A stretch of DNA of 64,000 nucleotides from Thermococcus sp. EP1 (GTDB lineage Archaea; Methanobacteriota_B; Thermococci; Thermococcales; Thermococcaceae). Shown here one piece after another: positions 37,918 through 46,639 of the stretch. Every line of letters begins with the position of its first letter. The first letter of the stretch is position 1. Both the position numbers and the translations under genes were made by a program. The notes under the pieces were generated by a model, which was given only the letters and a program-made list of their open reading frames with translations, ran no database searches and had not been told where the DNA came from. Location of the stretch: NCBI RefSeq assembly GCF_001317345.1, contig NZ_JXCG01000003.1, positions 243,850-307,849 on the forward strand. Reading direction: 5' to 3'.

Positions 37918-38739
37918 TTAGAATTCAAGCTGTCCTTCAAGGATTACCCTAGCTTCCCCTCCGACCCAGGGGTGATTTCCTTCAAACTCTACATATGCTT
38001 TTCCCTCTCTCTTTAGGGCATGCCCCTGCTCAAAGATGTAGCTATCTTTCGTTAGCTTGTCCGTGAGTCTAAGGTAACCTGCGAGAATTCCACTAGCCGT
38101 TCCTGTTACGGGATCTTCAGGAACACCAACCGCAGGAGCAAAAAACCTTCCAGCTGCATCGAATTTCGAGTCGAGTGTGTAAACGTAAACTCCAATTATT
38201 CCGTTTTCTTTGGAAAACTCTGCTAATGCCTCCATGTTTGGTTTGATGTTCATAAGCTCCTTAAACGTCCGAATGCCAACAACACCTTCTGGTGTTCCTG
38301 TTGTCATAGCCAAGGCAGGCCCTACAAGTTCTTTAACACCGAGAATACTCTTTAGCTCTTCTATATTAAGTTCGCCAATAATTTTTGGTGGTAGCTGCTT
38401 GAGCCATACCTTTCTATCTTTAATAAGGACGTCAAGCTCTCCGACTTTAGAAATCATTTTGTTTATACCTTCTTTAGCCATGCCTAAACGCCAGAGCAGA
38501 TAAAACGTTGCAATAGTTGCATGTCCACAAAGAGGAATTTCGTCTCCAGGTGTGAAGAATCGCACTCGGAATCCCTTTTTCTCAGGCCAGACAAAAGCAG
38601 TCTCTGAAAGATTAAGCTCACCGGCAATGGCCAACATAGTTTCTGCATCCAGTTCAGGACAATCAAGAACAACTGCGGCAGGATTTCCTTTAAATGCTTG
38701 ATTGGTAAAAGCATCTACTTTAAATGCCCTACACTTCAC
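37918..38739 (-). CDS. PhzF-family isomerase
   Basis: A 273-residue member of the PhzF/DapF-fold isomerases. Seen: CRAFKVDAFTNQAFKGNPAAVVLD, LSETAFVWP with the catalytic glutamate, FTPGDEIPLCGHATIA, and GVPEDPVTGTASGILAGYL. Outside phenazine producers the substrate is unknown. I chose the GTG start at MKCRAFKV because GGTGGATGTT precedes it; the longer TTG start would sit in that site. TATA-like ATATAAAAGG lies toward the following GAPDH gene. Confidence 0.9.
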   Translation of the reverse strand: MKCRAFKVDAFTNQAFKGNPAAVVLDCPELDAETMLAIAGELNLSETAFVWPEKKGFRVRFFTPGDEIPLCGHATIATFYLLWRLGMAKEGINKMISKVGELDVLIKDRKVWLKQLPPKIIGELNIEELKSILGVKELVGPALAMTTGTPEGVVGIRTFKELMNIKPNMEALAEFSKENGIIGVYVYTLDSKFDAAGRFFAPAVGVPEDPVTGTASGILAGYLRLTDKLTKDSYIFEQGHALKREGKAYVEFEGNHPWVGGEARVILEGQLEF

Positions 38740-38782
38740 AACATCCACCAAAAAAGATCAAAAAGGAAATATAAAAGGGTTT

Positions 38783-39787
38783 CTACTTCAAAATACCAAG
38801 ACTTTTGTTAGTCTTTTTGATACTCTCCCACTTATCGGCCATCTCAAACATTGCTCTTATTGCATCGATATTTTCTGGAACCACGTCACTCTCTTGATGA
38901 ACCGCCTGAATGTAGAATAGCCTGTTACCCTTGATGTTGATGCTTTCCTTCCATACTGCAATCTCATAGAGGTTGTTCCATTCTCTGTGAAGATCCCTTG
39001 CAAATTCTATCAACTGAGCCGTGCTGTCAAAGCCTTTTTTCTTCTCAAAAAGCAGAACTCTTGTGGTGTTTTCAAAAATATCAATTACATCTTCTTTTGT
39101 AAGGGGCTTTTTGAGTTCTACCATCACACTGTGTACATGCATTATTGTTGTTGGGACAACAAATGCTGTGGTTTCAATGTTTATTGGAATCACTGTTTGC
39201 ACGTCTGGGCCATGATGTGAAGGCACTTCAACACTTGGCTTTATCGCATTAATAGGCCCCCTCTTAATATCATTTGGATCTGCAGCTCTCCTAATCATCA
39301 CTGCATAAACATACTCAATGTATTCTTTTATTGCATTCAGGGTTCTTGTTAGTCCGGTGGTATTGCATGAGACAACTCTAACGTAATTCTTCCCAAGGGC
39401 ATTTTCGTAATTTGCTTGTGCCACAAAAGAGGCCTCTACAATGTTCGCCTTCTCTCCACCTTGGAATATGGCCTTAACACCAGCGTTTTCATAAAGGGTT
39501 TTGTTCTTTTCGCCCATTCCTCCTGGAGTTGCGTCAATTATTATATCTACGTCGTTTAGAAGGTCTTCGATAGTTCCAGCTACTTCAAAATTAGCTTTCT
39601 CAAATCTTGGTAAGAAATCGTTTGATGCTGCATAGACGGGAATACCAAGCTCTTTGGCCCTATATGCCTCAAAATCTGGTTTTGTCTTCGTTACTCCAAT
39701 GAGCTCCATATCATCCTGTTTTGTGACTGCATAGGCAACTCTCTTCCCTATAGTGCCATACCCGTTAATCCCAACTTTAACTTTCAT
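38783..39787 (-). CDS. gap: Type II glyceraldehyde-3-phosphate dehydrogenase
   Basis: Archaeal phosphorylating GAPDH, which in Thermococcales runs in the gluconeogenic direction. Seen: [19 protein letters not shown] (NAD(P) fold), [10 protein letters not shown], and the catalytic cysteine in [13 protein letters not shown] at about residue 140, then [11 protein letters not shown]. Its 334 aa are the usual length. The ATG after CGGTGAAGAAA sets the start. A TGM-like operator just upstream of the TATA box predicts activation by the Tgr/TrmBL1 regulator when sugars are absent. Confidence 0.97.
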   Translation of the reverse strand: MKVKVGINGYGTIGKRVAYAVTKQDDMELIGVTKTKPDFEAYRAKELGIPVYAASNDFLPRFEKANFEVAGTIEDLLNDVDIIIDATPGGMGEKNKTLYENAGVKAIFQGGEKANIVEASFVAQANYENALGKNYVRVVSCNTTGLTRTLNAIKEYIEYVYAVMIRRAADPNDIKRGPINAIKPSVEVPSHHGPDVQTVIPINIETTAFVVPTTIMHVHSVMVELKKPLTKEDVIDIFENTTRVLLFEKKKGFDSTAQLIEFARDLHREWNNLYEIAVWKESINIKGNRLFYIQAVHQESDVVPENIDAIRAMFEMADKWESIKKTNKSLGILK

Positions 39788-39819
39788 TTTCTTCACCGAG
39801 ATATTTTATCAAAATGAAA

Positions 39820-39827
39820 TACTTAAA
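39820..39827 (-). promoter_or_regulatory. TATA box of the GAPDH gene
   Basis: On the minus strand TTTAAGTA with AACC as BRE lies 33 bases before the ATG, leaving a short leader containing the ribosome binding site. Confidence 0.65.
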
Positions 39828-39833
39828 GGTTAT

Positions 39834-39850
39834 TTTCACTGGGGGTGAGA
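39834..39850. promoter_or_regulatory. Thermococcales glycolytic motif-like operator (Tgr/TrmBL1)
   Basis: On the minus strand TCTCAC-N5-GTGAAA matches the published TGM, TATCAC-N5-GTGATA, at ten of twelve fixed positions with the exact five-base spacer. It lies six bases upstream of the TATA box. TGM upstream of BRE/TATA is the arrangement for gluconeogenic genes activated by Tgr. This placement suits GAPDH. Confidence 0.65.
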
Positions 39851-39965
39851 ACATCTACAGTACTCTAAACAGCGTAATTGGGAAAGAAAAAGCCAAAAAT
39901 CCCAAGTAAATATTTGAGAAAAGCTTAAATCTTTCGAAACATATCTTATATTCTGGTGATATTAT

Positions 39966-41690
39966 ATGAAACTATCTGAGTGGGAAAAAAGAGTCTTGGG
40001 AATTAGTGTGGGAATTTTGTTGGCATCTTCCATGAGGATCTTTGTCTCAGGAGCTTATGCAAGTCTGGAGAAAACATTCTTCTACGGAGTTATGTTTCCT
40101 TCAGGCCTTGGAATAATACTGTTTTTACTTTCCTCATTCATTGTTGGAAAAATACGAAGGAAAACAGGAGCAATTATAGTCGGCATTTATGCACTGGCTT
40201 CTCTTATAACTGATGCGACAGAATACACACATCTAATTGCAGCTTTTGTTCTCCCTGTAGCACTGGCTGTATTAAAAGAAGCAGAAATTAAGTATGTGCT
40301 CATTGGTCTTGTAGGAGATTTAGCACTTAGAATCTTAGCAGTGGGGGGAGAGCCTATTGATTTTATTCATACCCGGGTTTTGCTTGTGATATTTATTCTG
40401 GCTTTGGCATGTGTACTCTGGAAAGAACAAGGACAATTAAAAAGCCCTGGATTTGAACTTTATGGATTCGCCGTGTTGATTAATCTTGGTCTTATATATC
40501 CAAATGCAATAATGCGTTATTCTGGGATTGAAACCTATTACTTAACTCAATTTGTAGCTTATTCTTTTGTAGTGGCTCTTGCCATACTTGTTTCTCCATA
40601 TCTAACAGGAAAAAAATTTACACCATTTTTGTTGATAGGTGGTGCTCTTACACTCTTTGTACAACCTTTTGGCATTATTGGGATGCCAATAGCACTTGCC
40701 TCTGCACTGGCTCTGCTAGAAGGGGCAAAGAAAAGTCGTTTTGGAGTTTTGGGGGCTTTATATTTTGTAGTGGTCTCTGTGCTTGCTATAGGAGCATATG
40801 TTGGCAGAGATATTGGAATTCCATTTATGGAAGATCATCTTGAAGCCTTAATAACATTCAGCGCAATTGTTTATGCTTTTTCTTCAAAATCAATGTCTAT
40901 CAAAAGACCAAATATAAAAGAAGTAGCAGTCCCCATAGTGGGACTTGTGGTTGTCTCTCTCCTTGTACTTGCTACATTTCATCCATCGCCGATAACTGCA
41001 GAGAAAAAAACCGAGATCATAGTATGGAGTTACAATCTCCATCAAGGATTCGCCCCATATAAAGGGTCTTTTAACGGAAATGAACTGGTAAAACTTCTAA
41101 AAACCTATAATTCTGATATAATAGCGGCTCAAGAAGTTGTTGGAGGGATGATAGGAGATGGATATCAAGATGTTCCACTCCTTTTATCGGCGTATTTCGG
41201 CTATTACTACGAGTATACACCTGCTGTCGAGGGAACATATGGCGTGGCAACATTTTCCAGATGGCCACTGGAGATTATAGAAGAAAGAAACCTTAAGAGT
41301 ATTGGTCAAGCTAGACCAGCGCAAAAAGTTAGAATAAAGAGTGTTAATTTAACTTTGGTAAATGTTCATATGGGCCTCTCTCCGGAGGAACGGGCCTTAC
41401 AAGCAGAAGAACTTTTGGAAGTTGCACTGAAAGAGCCGATGGCTGACATGATTTTAGGTGATACAAATGCAGAACCTGAAGAAGAAGCAATAAAAATACT
41501 TCTCAGGGAGTATTATGATTCCTTTGCTGAAAGGCCGCCCTACACTTTCAATTGGGGCAATGTGGATATAGAAAACATTGATTATATCCTCATAAGGAGA
41601 GGAAGTACTCTGAAGGTTAAAGACTATGGATGGTTCCTAGATGTTGAAGTCTCAGACCACCGTCCAATTTATGTCTTAATTTCAAAATGA
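39966..41690 (+). CDS. Membrane-anchored endonuclease/exonuclease/phosphatase-fold protein
   Basis: A 574-residue fusion. The first 345 residues are about ten membrane helices with no known family; residues about 350-574 are an EEP (DNase I-like) domain: IIVWSYNLHQGF, IIAAQEVVGG (catalytic Glu), VNVHMGLSPEE, ILGDTNAEPEE (metal Asp/Asn) and VSDHRPIYVLIS (catalytic Asp-His). The set is complete, so it should be active, and the topology would place it outside if the last helix exits. Substrates of EEP proteins include nucleic acids, phosphoinositides and sphingolipids; a phospholipid headgroup role is plausible here. Confidence 0.85.
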   Translation: MKLSEWEKRVLGISVGILLASSMRIFVSGAYASLEKTFFYGVMFPSGLGIILFLLSSFIVGKIRRKTGAIIVGIYALASLITDATEYTHLIAAFVLPVALAVLKEAEIKYVLIGLVGDLALRILAVGGEPIDFIHTRVLLVIFILALACVLWKEQGQLKSPGFELYGFAVLINLGLIYPNAIMRYSGIETYYLTQFVAYSFVVALAILVSPYLTGKKFTPFLLIGGALTLFVQPFGIIGMPIALASALALLEGAKKSRFGVLGALYFVVVSVLAIGAYVGRDIGIPFMEDHLEALITFSAIVYAFSSKSMSIKRPNIKEVAVPIVGLVVVSLLVLATFHPSPITAEKKTEIIVWSYNLHQGFAPYKGSFNGNELVKLLKTYNSDIIAAQEVVGGMIGDGYQDVPLLLSAYFGYYYEYTPAVEGTYGVATFSRWPLEIIEERNLKSIGQARPAQKVRIKSVNLTLVNVHMGLSPEERALQAEELLEVALKEPMADMILGDTNAEPEEEAIKILLREYYDSFAERPPYTFNWGNVDIENIDYILIRRGSTLKVKDYGWFLDVEVSDHRPIYVLISK

Positions 41691-41702
41691 GAAAAAGAAA
41701 CA

Positions 41703-43028
41703 TCAGTCCATATCTGGGATTAATTCATAGACATCCTCAGTTTTTCCTTTTATGTCCCCTCTTTTGACAAATTGTACCGTTACTGCAGCTAATATAAAGA
41801 ACACAGCGGCAAATGGAAGTAAAGTGTTGTATCCGATAACATCTAGGAACGCACCAGCTAGAGGGGGAGCCACAAGATTTGCAGCCTGGCTGAAGAAATA
41901 ATAAAGTCCAGTGTATCCTCCAAGTTTCTCTTCTGTTGTCATGTCTACGACCATTGGTAATGAATTGACATTTATTAAGGCCCAGCCAACGCCTCCAAAG
42001 AAGAAGAGGAGCATAAATCGAAGGACTATTGGATCGGTAAGAGCACTACTAGATGGTTTTGAGGTTTCTCCAAGATAGTACGCTGTTAACATAACAAGTG
42101 TTACAAGTATAAGACCACCTGTGATGGTCTTCTTCCGTCCAATACGTCCACCGACAAATCCTGCTGGAATTGCAAAGATCATAAAACTTAGAGAGACAAC
42201 ACCCATTAGGAATGCTCCAGTACTTTCCGCAATACCGAGGTGGTATTTGGCATAGCTTGTGAAAAATGTCTCCACTGAATTAAATGCAATAAACCAGAGG
42301 AATATTGAAGTAAGTATGAAAAGCAGGCTCCTTTCTTGACTAATAAAAACATCCTTTAGGTTTTCTTTTAATTCTCTAAAGCTCTTTTTTGAGGTTTCTT
42401 TAATTAATTTCCTAATAACAATCTTCTCGCCGGGTACTCGGAATTCTTCTGGTTCTGGTACAAAGAGAATCACAAGGAGATTTGCAAGAAGCATTATGGC
42501 TGCTCCTACTATGAAGGGATATGCATAGTTCATATCATAAAGTACCTTTCCTCCAAAATATGCCAGTAATGCTCCAACTCCACCCATAAAATTAATTATG
42601 CCATTCGCTTGGCTTCTTTTTTCGCTTGGAGTTATATCGGGCATAAATGCTACAACAGGAGATCGGAAAAGAGCCATAAAGAAATTCATAAGAACTATAA
42701 CTCCCATAAAAAGGGCAATATTCTCATATCTTCTTGCGAGTGGGATCAATGCGAACATTAAAGCTGCTGAAGGAGCTCCAATGAGAATATACGGCTTTCG
42801 TCGCCCAATTTTAGTTCTTGTCTTGTCACTTAATGCTCCTAGGAACGGAAGTAATAAAACCGCAAATAGATTATCGATGGTCATAATAAAGCCTGTAATA
42901 GTTTTGCTCATCTGAAATGTGTCTTGCAAGAAAATCGGGATATACGCATTATACAAGGACCATATAATACTTATTCCAAAAAATCCAAAGCCCAGCAGGA
43001 AAATACGTCTATAACTAAACCATTTCAT
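41703..43028 (-). CDS. MFS transporter, sugar-type (GPH/SUT-like)
   Basis: A 441-residue permease with twelve membrane helices. The loop GALSDKTRTKIGRRKPYILIGAP near residue 65 is the hallmark of the glycoside-pentoside-hexuronide and sucrose-H+ symporters, with a second GGRIGRKKTI copy in the C-terminal half. Substrate unknown, likely an oligosaccharide or related compound. GGAGGTGAGTGC before the ATG is a strong ribosome binding site. A 12-base perfect palindrome lies between it and the putative TATA. It converges on the EEP gene. Confidence 0.88.
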   Translation of the reverse strand: MKWFSYRRIFLLGFGFFGISIIWSLYNAYIPIFLQDTFQMSKTITGFIMTIDNLFAVLLLPFLGALSDKTRTKIGRRKPYILIGAPSAALMFALIPLARRYENIALFMGVIVLMNFFMALFRSPVVAFMPDITPSEKRSQANGIINFMGGVGALLAYFGGKVLYDMNYAYPFIVGAAIMLLANLLVILFVPEPEEFRVPGEKIVIRKLIKETSKKSFRELKENLKDVFISQERSLLFILTSIFLWFIAFNSVETFFTSYAKYHLGIAESTGAFLMGVVSLSFMIFAIPAGFVGGRIGRKKTITGGLILVTLVMLTAYYLGETSKPSSSALTDPIVLRFMLLFFFGGVGWALINVNSLPMVVDMTTEEKLGGYTGLYYFFSQAANLVAPPLAGAFLDVIGYNTLLPFAAVFFILAAVTVQFVKRGDIKGKTEDVYELIPDMD

Positions 43029-43044
43029 GCACTCACCTCCTTAG

Positions 43045-43056
43045 TGCATTAATGCA
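43045..43056. promoter_or_regulatory. Palindromic operator candidate of the MFS gene
   Basis: TGCATTAATGCA is a perfect 12-base palindrome between the putative TATA (GTATTTAATG, minus strand) and the ribosome binding site of the transporter gene, where a bound protein would block transcription. The cognate regulator is unknown. Confidence 0.4.
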
Positions 43057-43168
43057 TTAAATACGTACGGTGATGAAGGTTATTATCCTTTCGCCTATTA
43101 AGGTATAAGATTTAAGTTATAACTTATAATTCTCAAGATTTATAACTTCTAACCGCCTTAGGTTTACT

Positions 43169-43918
43169 ATGCCCGTAATAAGTATTGCAAATCAGAAGGG
43201 TGGAGTGGGAAAAAGTACCACTGCAATAAACTTATCAGCAGCGTTAGCACTGAAAGGGAAAAAAGTTCTCCTCGTGGACATGGACCCACAAGGGGCTACT
43301 ACTATCGGCTTGGGACTTAGAGAAGCTACACCAACAATCTATAATGTAATAATAGACGAAGCAGAAATGGAAGAAGCCATTATAGAGACATCTATAGAAG
43401 GTCTTCATTTAATTCCAAGCAACATAGCATTAAGTGGTGCTGAAATCGAGCTTAGTAGTCAAATAGGGAGAGAATATATCCTCAGAAATAAACTTGCGCA
43501 AATCAGGGATCGTTATGACTATGTAATTATTGATACACCTCCTTCATTAGGGGTACTTACGATGAATTCTTTAGTCGCAAGCGATGAGGTTATAATCCCC
43601 ATACAAGCCGAATATTATGCTCTTGAAGGAATTGCACTGTTGTTAAAGGCAATAAGGTTAGTTAGAGATAGGCTAGGGATCCCTCTTGAAATCAGAGGCT
43701 TTCTAATAACAATGTTTGACAGAAGAACTAACCTCTCTAAGGAAGTTAGAGAGGAAGTAAAAAGAACTTTTGGAGAAAAGGTCTTCAAGACTATGATTCC
43801 CAGAAATGTCAGGCTTGCAGAAGCTCCATCATATGGAAAACCTATATTCCTCTATGCTCCTGATAGCAGAGGTGCTAAGGCATATATAAAACTAGCCGAG
43901 GAGGTTGATGGTAGATGA
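43169..43918 (+). CDS. parA: ParA/Soj-type ATPase
   Basis: A 249-residue partition ATPase. Deviant Walker A ANQKGGVGKSTTAINLSAAL at residue 8, MDPQGATTIGLGL, Walker B DYVIIDTPPSLGVLTMN, and MIPRNVRLAEAPSYGKP near the end are those of chromosomal ParA/Soj proteins. It should dimerise on DNA with ATP. The gene for its short partner begins with an ATGA overlap. The upstream region has AGTTATAACT-type repeats that might be binding sites. Confidence 0.93.
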   Translation: MPVISIANQKGGVGKSTTAINLSAALALKGKKVLLVDMDPQGATTIGLGLREATPTIYNVIIDEAEMEEAIIETSIEGLHLIPSNIALSGAEIELSSQIGREYILRNKLAQIRDRYDYVIIDTPPSLGVLTMNSLVASDEVIIPIQAEYYALEGIALLLKAIRLVRDRLGIPLEIRGFLITMFDRRTNLSKEVREEVKRTFGEKVFKTMIPRNVRLAEAPSYGKPIFLYAPDSRGAKAYIKLAEEVDGR

Positions 43919-44223
43919 AGAAAAAGGCTCTCGGACGGGGATTAGAAGCACTTATTTCCGAACCTCTTCCAATTGAGGAAAAACCTAAAGAGAAAACAAA
44001 AACAGAGATTCAAGAAGGTGTATTAATGTTAAGCGTTCAAGAGGCCCTAAAAAATCCAAGAATAACATTATGGTCACCAGAAGCTACTGCAGTTCTTCGA
44101 TATCTCAGAAAGACCGTCCCAGAATTCAGCATATCCAATGAAGCAAGTAAACTGCTTGAAAAAGCCATAAAAGAGAAATATCCAGAAATATGGGAGTCCG
44201 TTGAGAAGCATATGAAAAGGTAA
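43915..44223 (+). CDS. Short ParB-N-terminus-like partner of ParA
   Basis: A 102-residue protein that starts MKKKALGRGLEALIS. This is the conserved N-terminal motif by which ParB stimulates ParA (bacterial ParB proteins begin KKRLGRGLGALI or similar). The rest lacks the ParB nuclease-like box and its helix-turn-helix; instead there is a basic linker and a small helical domain (TAVLRYLRKTVPEF, ASKLLEKAIKEKYPEIWESV) of ribbon-helix or winged appearance. The ATG overlaps the parA stop. Role as an adaptor or activator of ParA is inferred. Confidence 0.82.
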   Translation: MKKKALGRGLEALISEPLPIEEKPKEKTKTEIQEGVLMLSVQEALKNPRITLWSPEATAVLRYLRKTVPEFSISNEASKLLEKAIKEKYPEIWESVEKHMKR

Positions 44224-44328
44224 AAGCTATTTTACCTTTTAACTTTTAAATTATAAGCACATAGAAATTTTGGTCTCTATAAAAAAGGTTTTAATGGTGA
44301 GAGAGTTACTTTCAATTTGGCGATAAAT

Positions 44329-45081
44329 ATGTCCAGATGGGACGTGAAAAGGGTATTGGTTCTTGGCCATAGGGGTTCAATCGGAAAATATCCAGAAAAT
44401 AGCCTCTTGGCTTTTGTTGAAGCTGTTAAAGCAGGGGCAGATGGAGTAGAACTTGATGTGTGGTTAACTAAGGACAGAAAAGTCATAGTAATGCATGATG
44501 AAACTATAAACAGAACGAGTAACATGAGCGGGAAACAAAAAGAGATGACCCTAGAAGAGTTACAAAAAGCAGATTTGGGAATGAAACAGAGGATACCAAC
44601 TCTAGAAGATGTTCTTGAAACCCTTCCTAAAACCGCTCTTGTGAATATTGAGGTCAAGGATATTGAAGCTGTAAGCGAAGTTTTAAGAATTATTAATGAG
44701 TTCAATGCTGAGGAAAGAGCAATGATCTCCTCTTTCAATGTAAATGCACTGAAATTGACCAGAGAGATGAATGAGAGGATAACTCTTGGCCTACTGGTGG
44801 GAGACGAAAAGATTATGCCTTTAATCCCAAGACTCAAAGAGGAACTTAATTTGTATTCTGTAAACGTGCCGATAGATGGAATATCTGTACTAGGTTTTGA
44901 AAGATTTAAGACAGCTTTAATGTGGCTCAGAGGTTTGGGAGTTAAGATTGCACTATGGCCTGTGGAAGAGGAGATATATTACAGAAAAGACAATCTCAAG
45001 AGACTTAAAGGCCTCTTTGATATTGTAATAACTGATGATCCAGAGAGAATGTTGAACTACTTAAAAGAGATTGAAAGTTAA
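44329..45081 (+). CDS. Glycerophosphodiester phosphodiesterase
   Basis: A 250-residue TIM-barrel enzyme releasing glycerol phosphate from phosphodiesters of lipid headgroups. Seen: LGHRGSIGKYPENSLLAFVEAV, GADGVELDVWLTKDR, VMHDETINRTSN (catalytic His and Glu/Asp), INIEVKD-type NIEVKD, and a C-terminal VITDDPERML. It is 52 bases ahead of glycerol kinase in the same direction. The ATG at MSRWDVKR is chosen over a TTG 12 bases earlier. It opens a glycerol phosphate degradation cluster. Confidence 0.93.
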   Translation: MSRWDVKRVLVLGHRGSIGKYPENSLLAFVEAVKAGADGVELDVWLTKDRKVIVMHDETINRTSNMSGKQKEMTLEELQKADLGMKQRIPTLEDVLETLPKTALVNIEVKDIEAVSEVLRIINEFNAEERAMISSFNVNALKLTREMNERITLGLLVGDEKIMPLIPRLKEELNLYSVNVPIDGISVLGFERFKTALMWLRGLGVKIALWPVEEEIYYRKDNLKRLKGLFDIVITDDPERMLNYLKEIES

Positions 45082-45133
45082 AAAGCGTGAAGCTTAAATA
45101 TTTTTAACCTCTATTTTCTTTCTTGGTGGTATT

Positions 45134-46618
45134 ATGGAAAAGTTCATCTTGGCTCTTGACGAGGGTACAACCTCTGCTAGGGCAATGATTTTTGACAAGG
45201 ATAGTAATGTTCTTGGGAGCGGCCAATATGAGTTCCCCCAGTATTTTCCAAAGCCCGGATGGGTCGAACATAATCCGGAAGAAATATGGAATGCCCAAGT
45301 TGCTGCTATAAAAACTGCACTGAAAAATGCCAAGATAGGGCCTGAAAAAATAGCTGCCATAGGAATTACAAATCAGAGAGAGACTACAATAGTTTGGGAT
45401 AAAAATGGAAAACCCCTGTATAATGCTATTGTTTGGCAGTGTAGAAGGACCTCCGAGATGATTGAAGAAATAAAGCATGAATATGGTGACATAATAAAAG
45501 AAAAAACAGGGCTTGTTCCAGATGCTTATTTCTCAGCAAGCAAACTTAAATGGCTTCTCGATAGTGTACCTGGTCTTAGAGAAAAGGCTGAGAAAGGAGA
45601 AATCAAATTCGGAACAGTAGATAGTTTTCTGATTTACAAGTTAACTGGTGAACATGTGACAGATTATTCCAACGCTTCTCGTACAATGCTTTTTAACATA
45701 AAAAAGCTTGAATGGGACGATGAACTCTTAGAGCTATTTGATATCCCGCATTCTCTTTTACCTGAAGTTAAAGAGTCAAGTGAAATCTATGGGTATACAA
45801 AGAAGGAGATATTTGGTCATGAGATTCCTGTAAGTGGAGATGCTGGTGACCAACAGGCAGCATTGTTTGGTCAGGCTTGCTTTGAGGAAGGAATGGTAAA
45901 AGCCACTTATGGAACAGGGAACTTTATTTTAGCCAACACTGGAAAGATGATTCTTTATTCCGATAATTTGCTTACTACAATAGCATGGGGCCTAGATGGA
46001 GAGGTTAACTATGCCCTTGAGGGAAGTATCTTCATTACTGGTGCAGCAATACAGTGGTTAAGAGATGGGCTAAAGATAATCAGAAACGCCGCAGAAACAG
46101 AAAAACTTGCAATAAAACTGTCATCAAATGAAGGCGTCTATTTTGTTCCTGCGTTTGTTGGATTGGGGGCCCCTTATTGGGATCAGTATGCAAGAGGTCT
46201 AATAATTGGAATTACCCGTGGTACTACAAGAGAGCACATCGCCAGGGCAACTCTTGAAGCGATAGCATACCTCACAAGAGATGTACTAGAGGAGATGGAA
46301 AAGTTAATCCAAGTAAAAGAGCTTCGTGTTGATGGTGGTGCAACAAAAAATGACTTTTTAATGCAGTTCCAGGCGGATATTATAAACAAGAACGTGATAA
46401 GGCCAGTTGTGCAAGAAACCACTTCACTAGGAGCTGCATATCTTGCGGGTCTTGCTGTAGACTACTGGGAGAGCCTTGAAGAGATAAAAAACCTATGGAA
46501 AATTGAAAGAACTTTTGAACCTGTAATGAGTGAAGAAAAACGAAAACGCTTATATGCCGGATGGAAGGAGGCCGTAAAAAGGGCACTAGCATGGGCAAAG
46601 GTTGTTGAAGGGCTTTAA
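45134..46618 (+). CDS. glpK: Glycerol kinase
   Basis: FGGY kinase converting glycerol to glycerol-3-phosphate. Seen: [73 protein letters not shown] and [18 protein letters not shown]. The length of 494 aa is full. TGGTGGTATT precedes the ATG. Together with the G3P dehydrogenase downstream it gives dihydroxyacetone phosphate, so glycerol can feed central metabolism. Confidence 0.97.
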   Translation: MEKFILALDEGTTSARAMIFDKDSNVLGSGQYEFPQYFPKPGWVEHNPEEIWNAQVAAIKTALKNAKIGPEKIAAIGITNQRETTIVWDKNGKPLYNAIVWQCRRTSEMIEEIKHEYGDIIKEKTGLVPDAYFSASKLKWLLDSVPGLREKAEKGEIKFGTVDSFLIYKLTGEHVTDYSNASRTMLFNIKKLEWDDELLELFDIPHSLLPEVKESSEIYGYTKKEIFGHEIPVSGDAGDQQAALFGQACFEEGMVKATYGTGNFILANTGKMILYSDNLLTTIAWGLDGEVNYALEGSIFITGAAIQWLRDGLKIIRNAAETEKLAIKLSSNEGVYFVPAFVGLGAPYWDQYARGLIIGITRGTTREHIARATLEAIAYLTRDVLEEMEKLIQVKELRVDGGATKNDFLMQFQADIINKNVIRPVVQETTSLGAAYLAGLAVDYWESLEEIKNLWKIERTFEPVMSEEKRKRLYAGWKEAVKRALAWAKVVEGL

Positions 46619-46639
46619 CCAAGCAATCGGTGATGGGTG

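Noticed and set aside
43058..43078. TGM site (Tgr) in front of the MFS transporter
   Set aside because: Only one half (CATCAC) is close; the other half matches at three of six positions.
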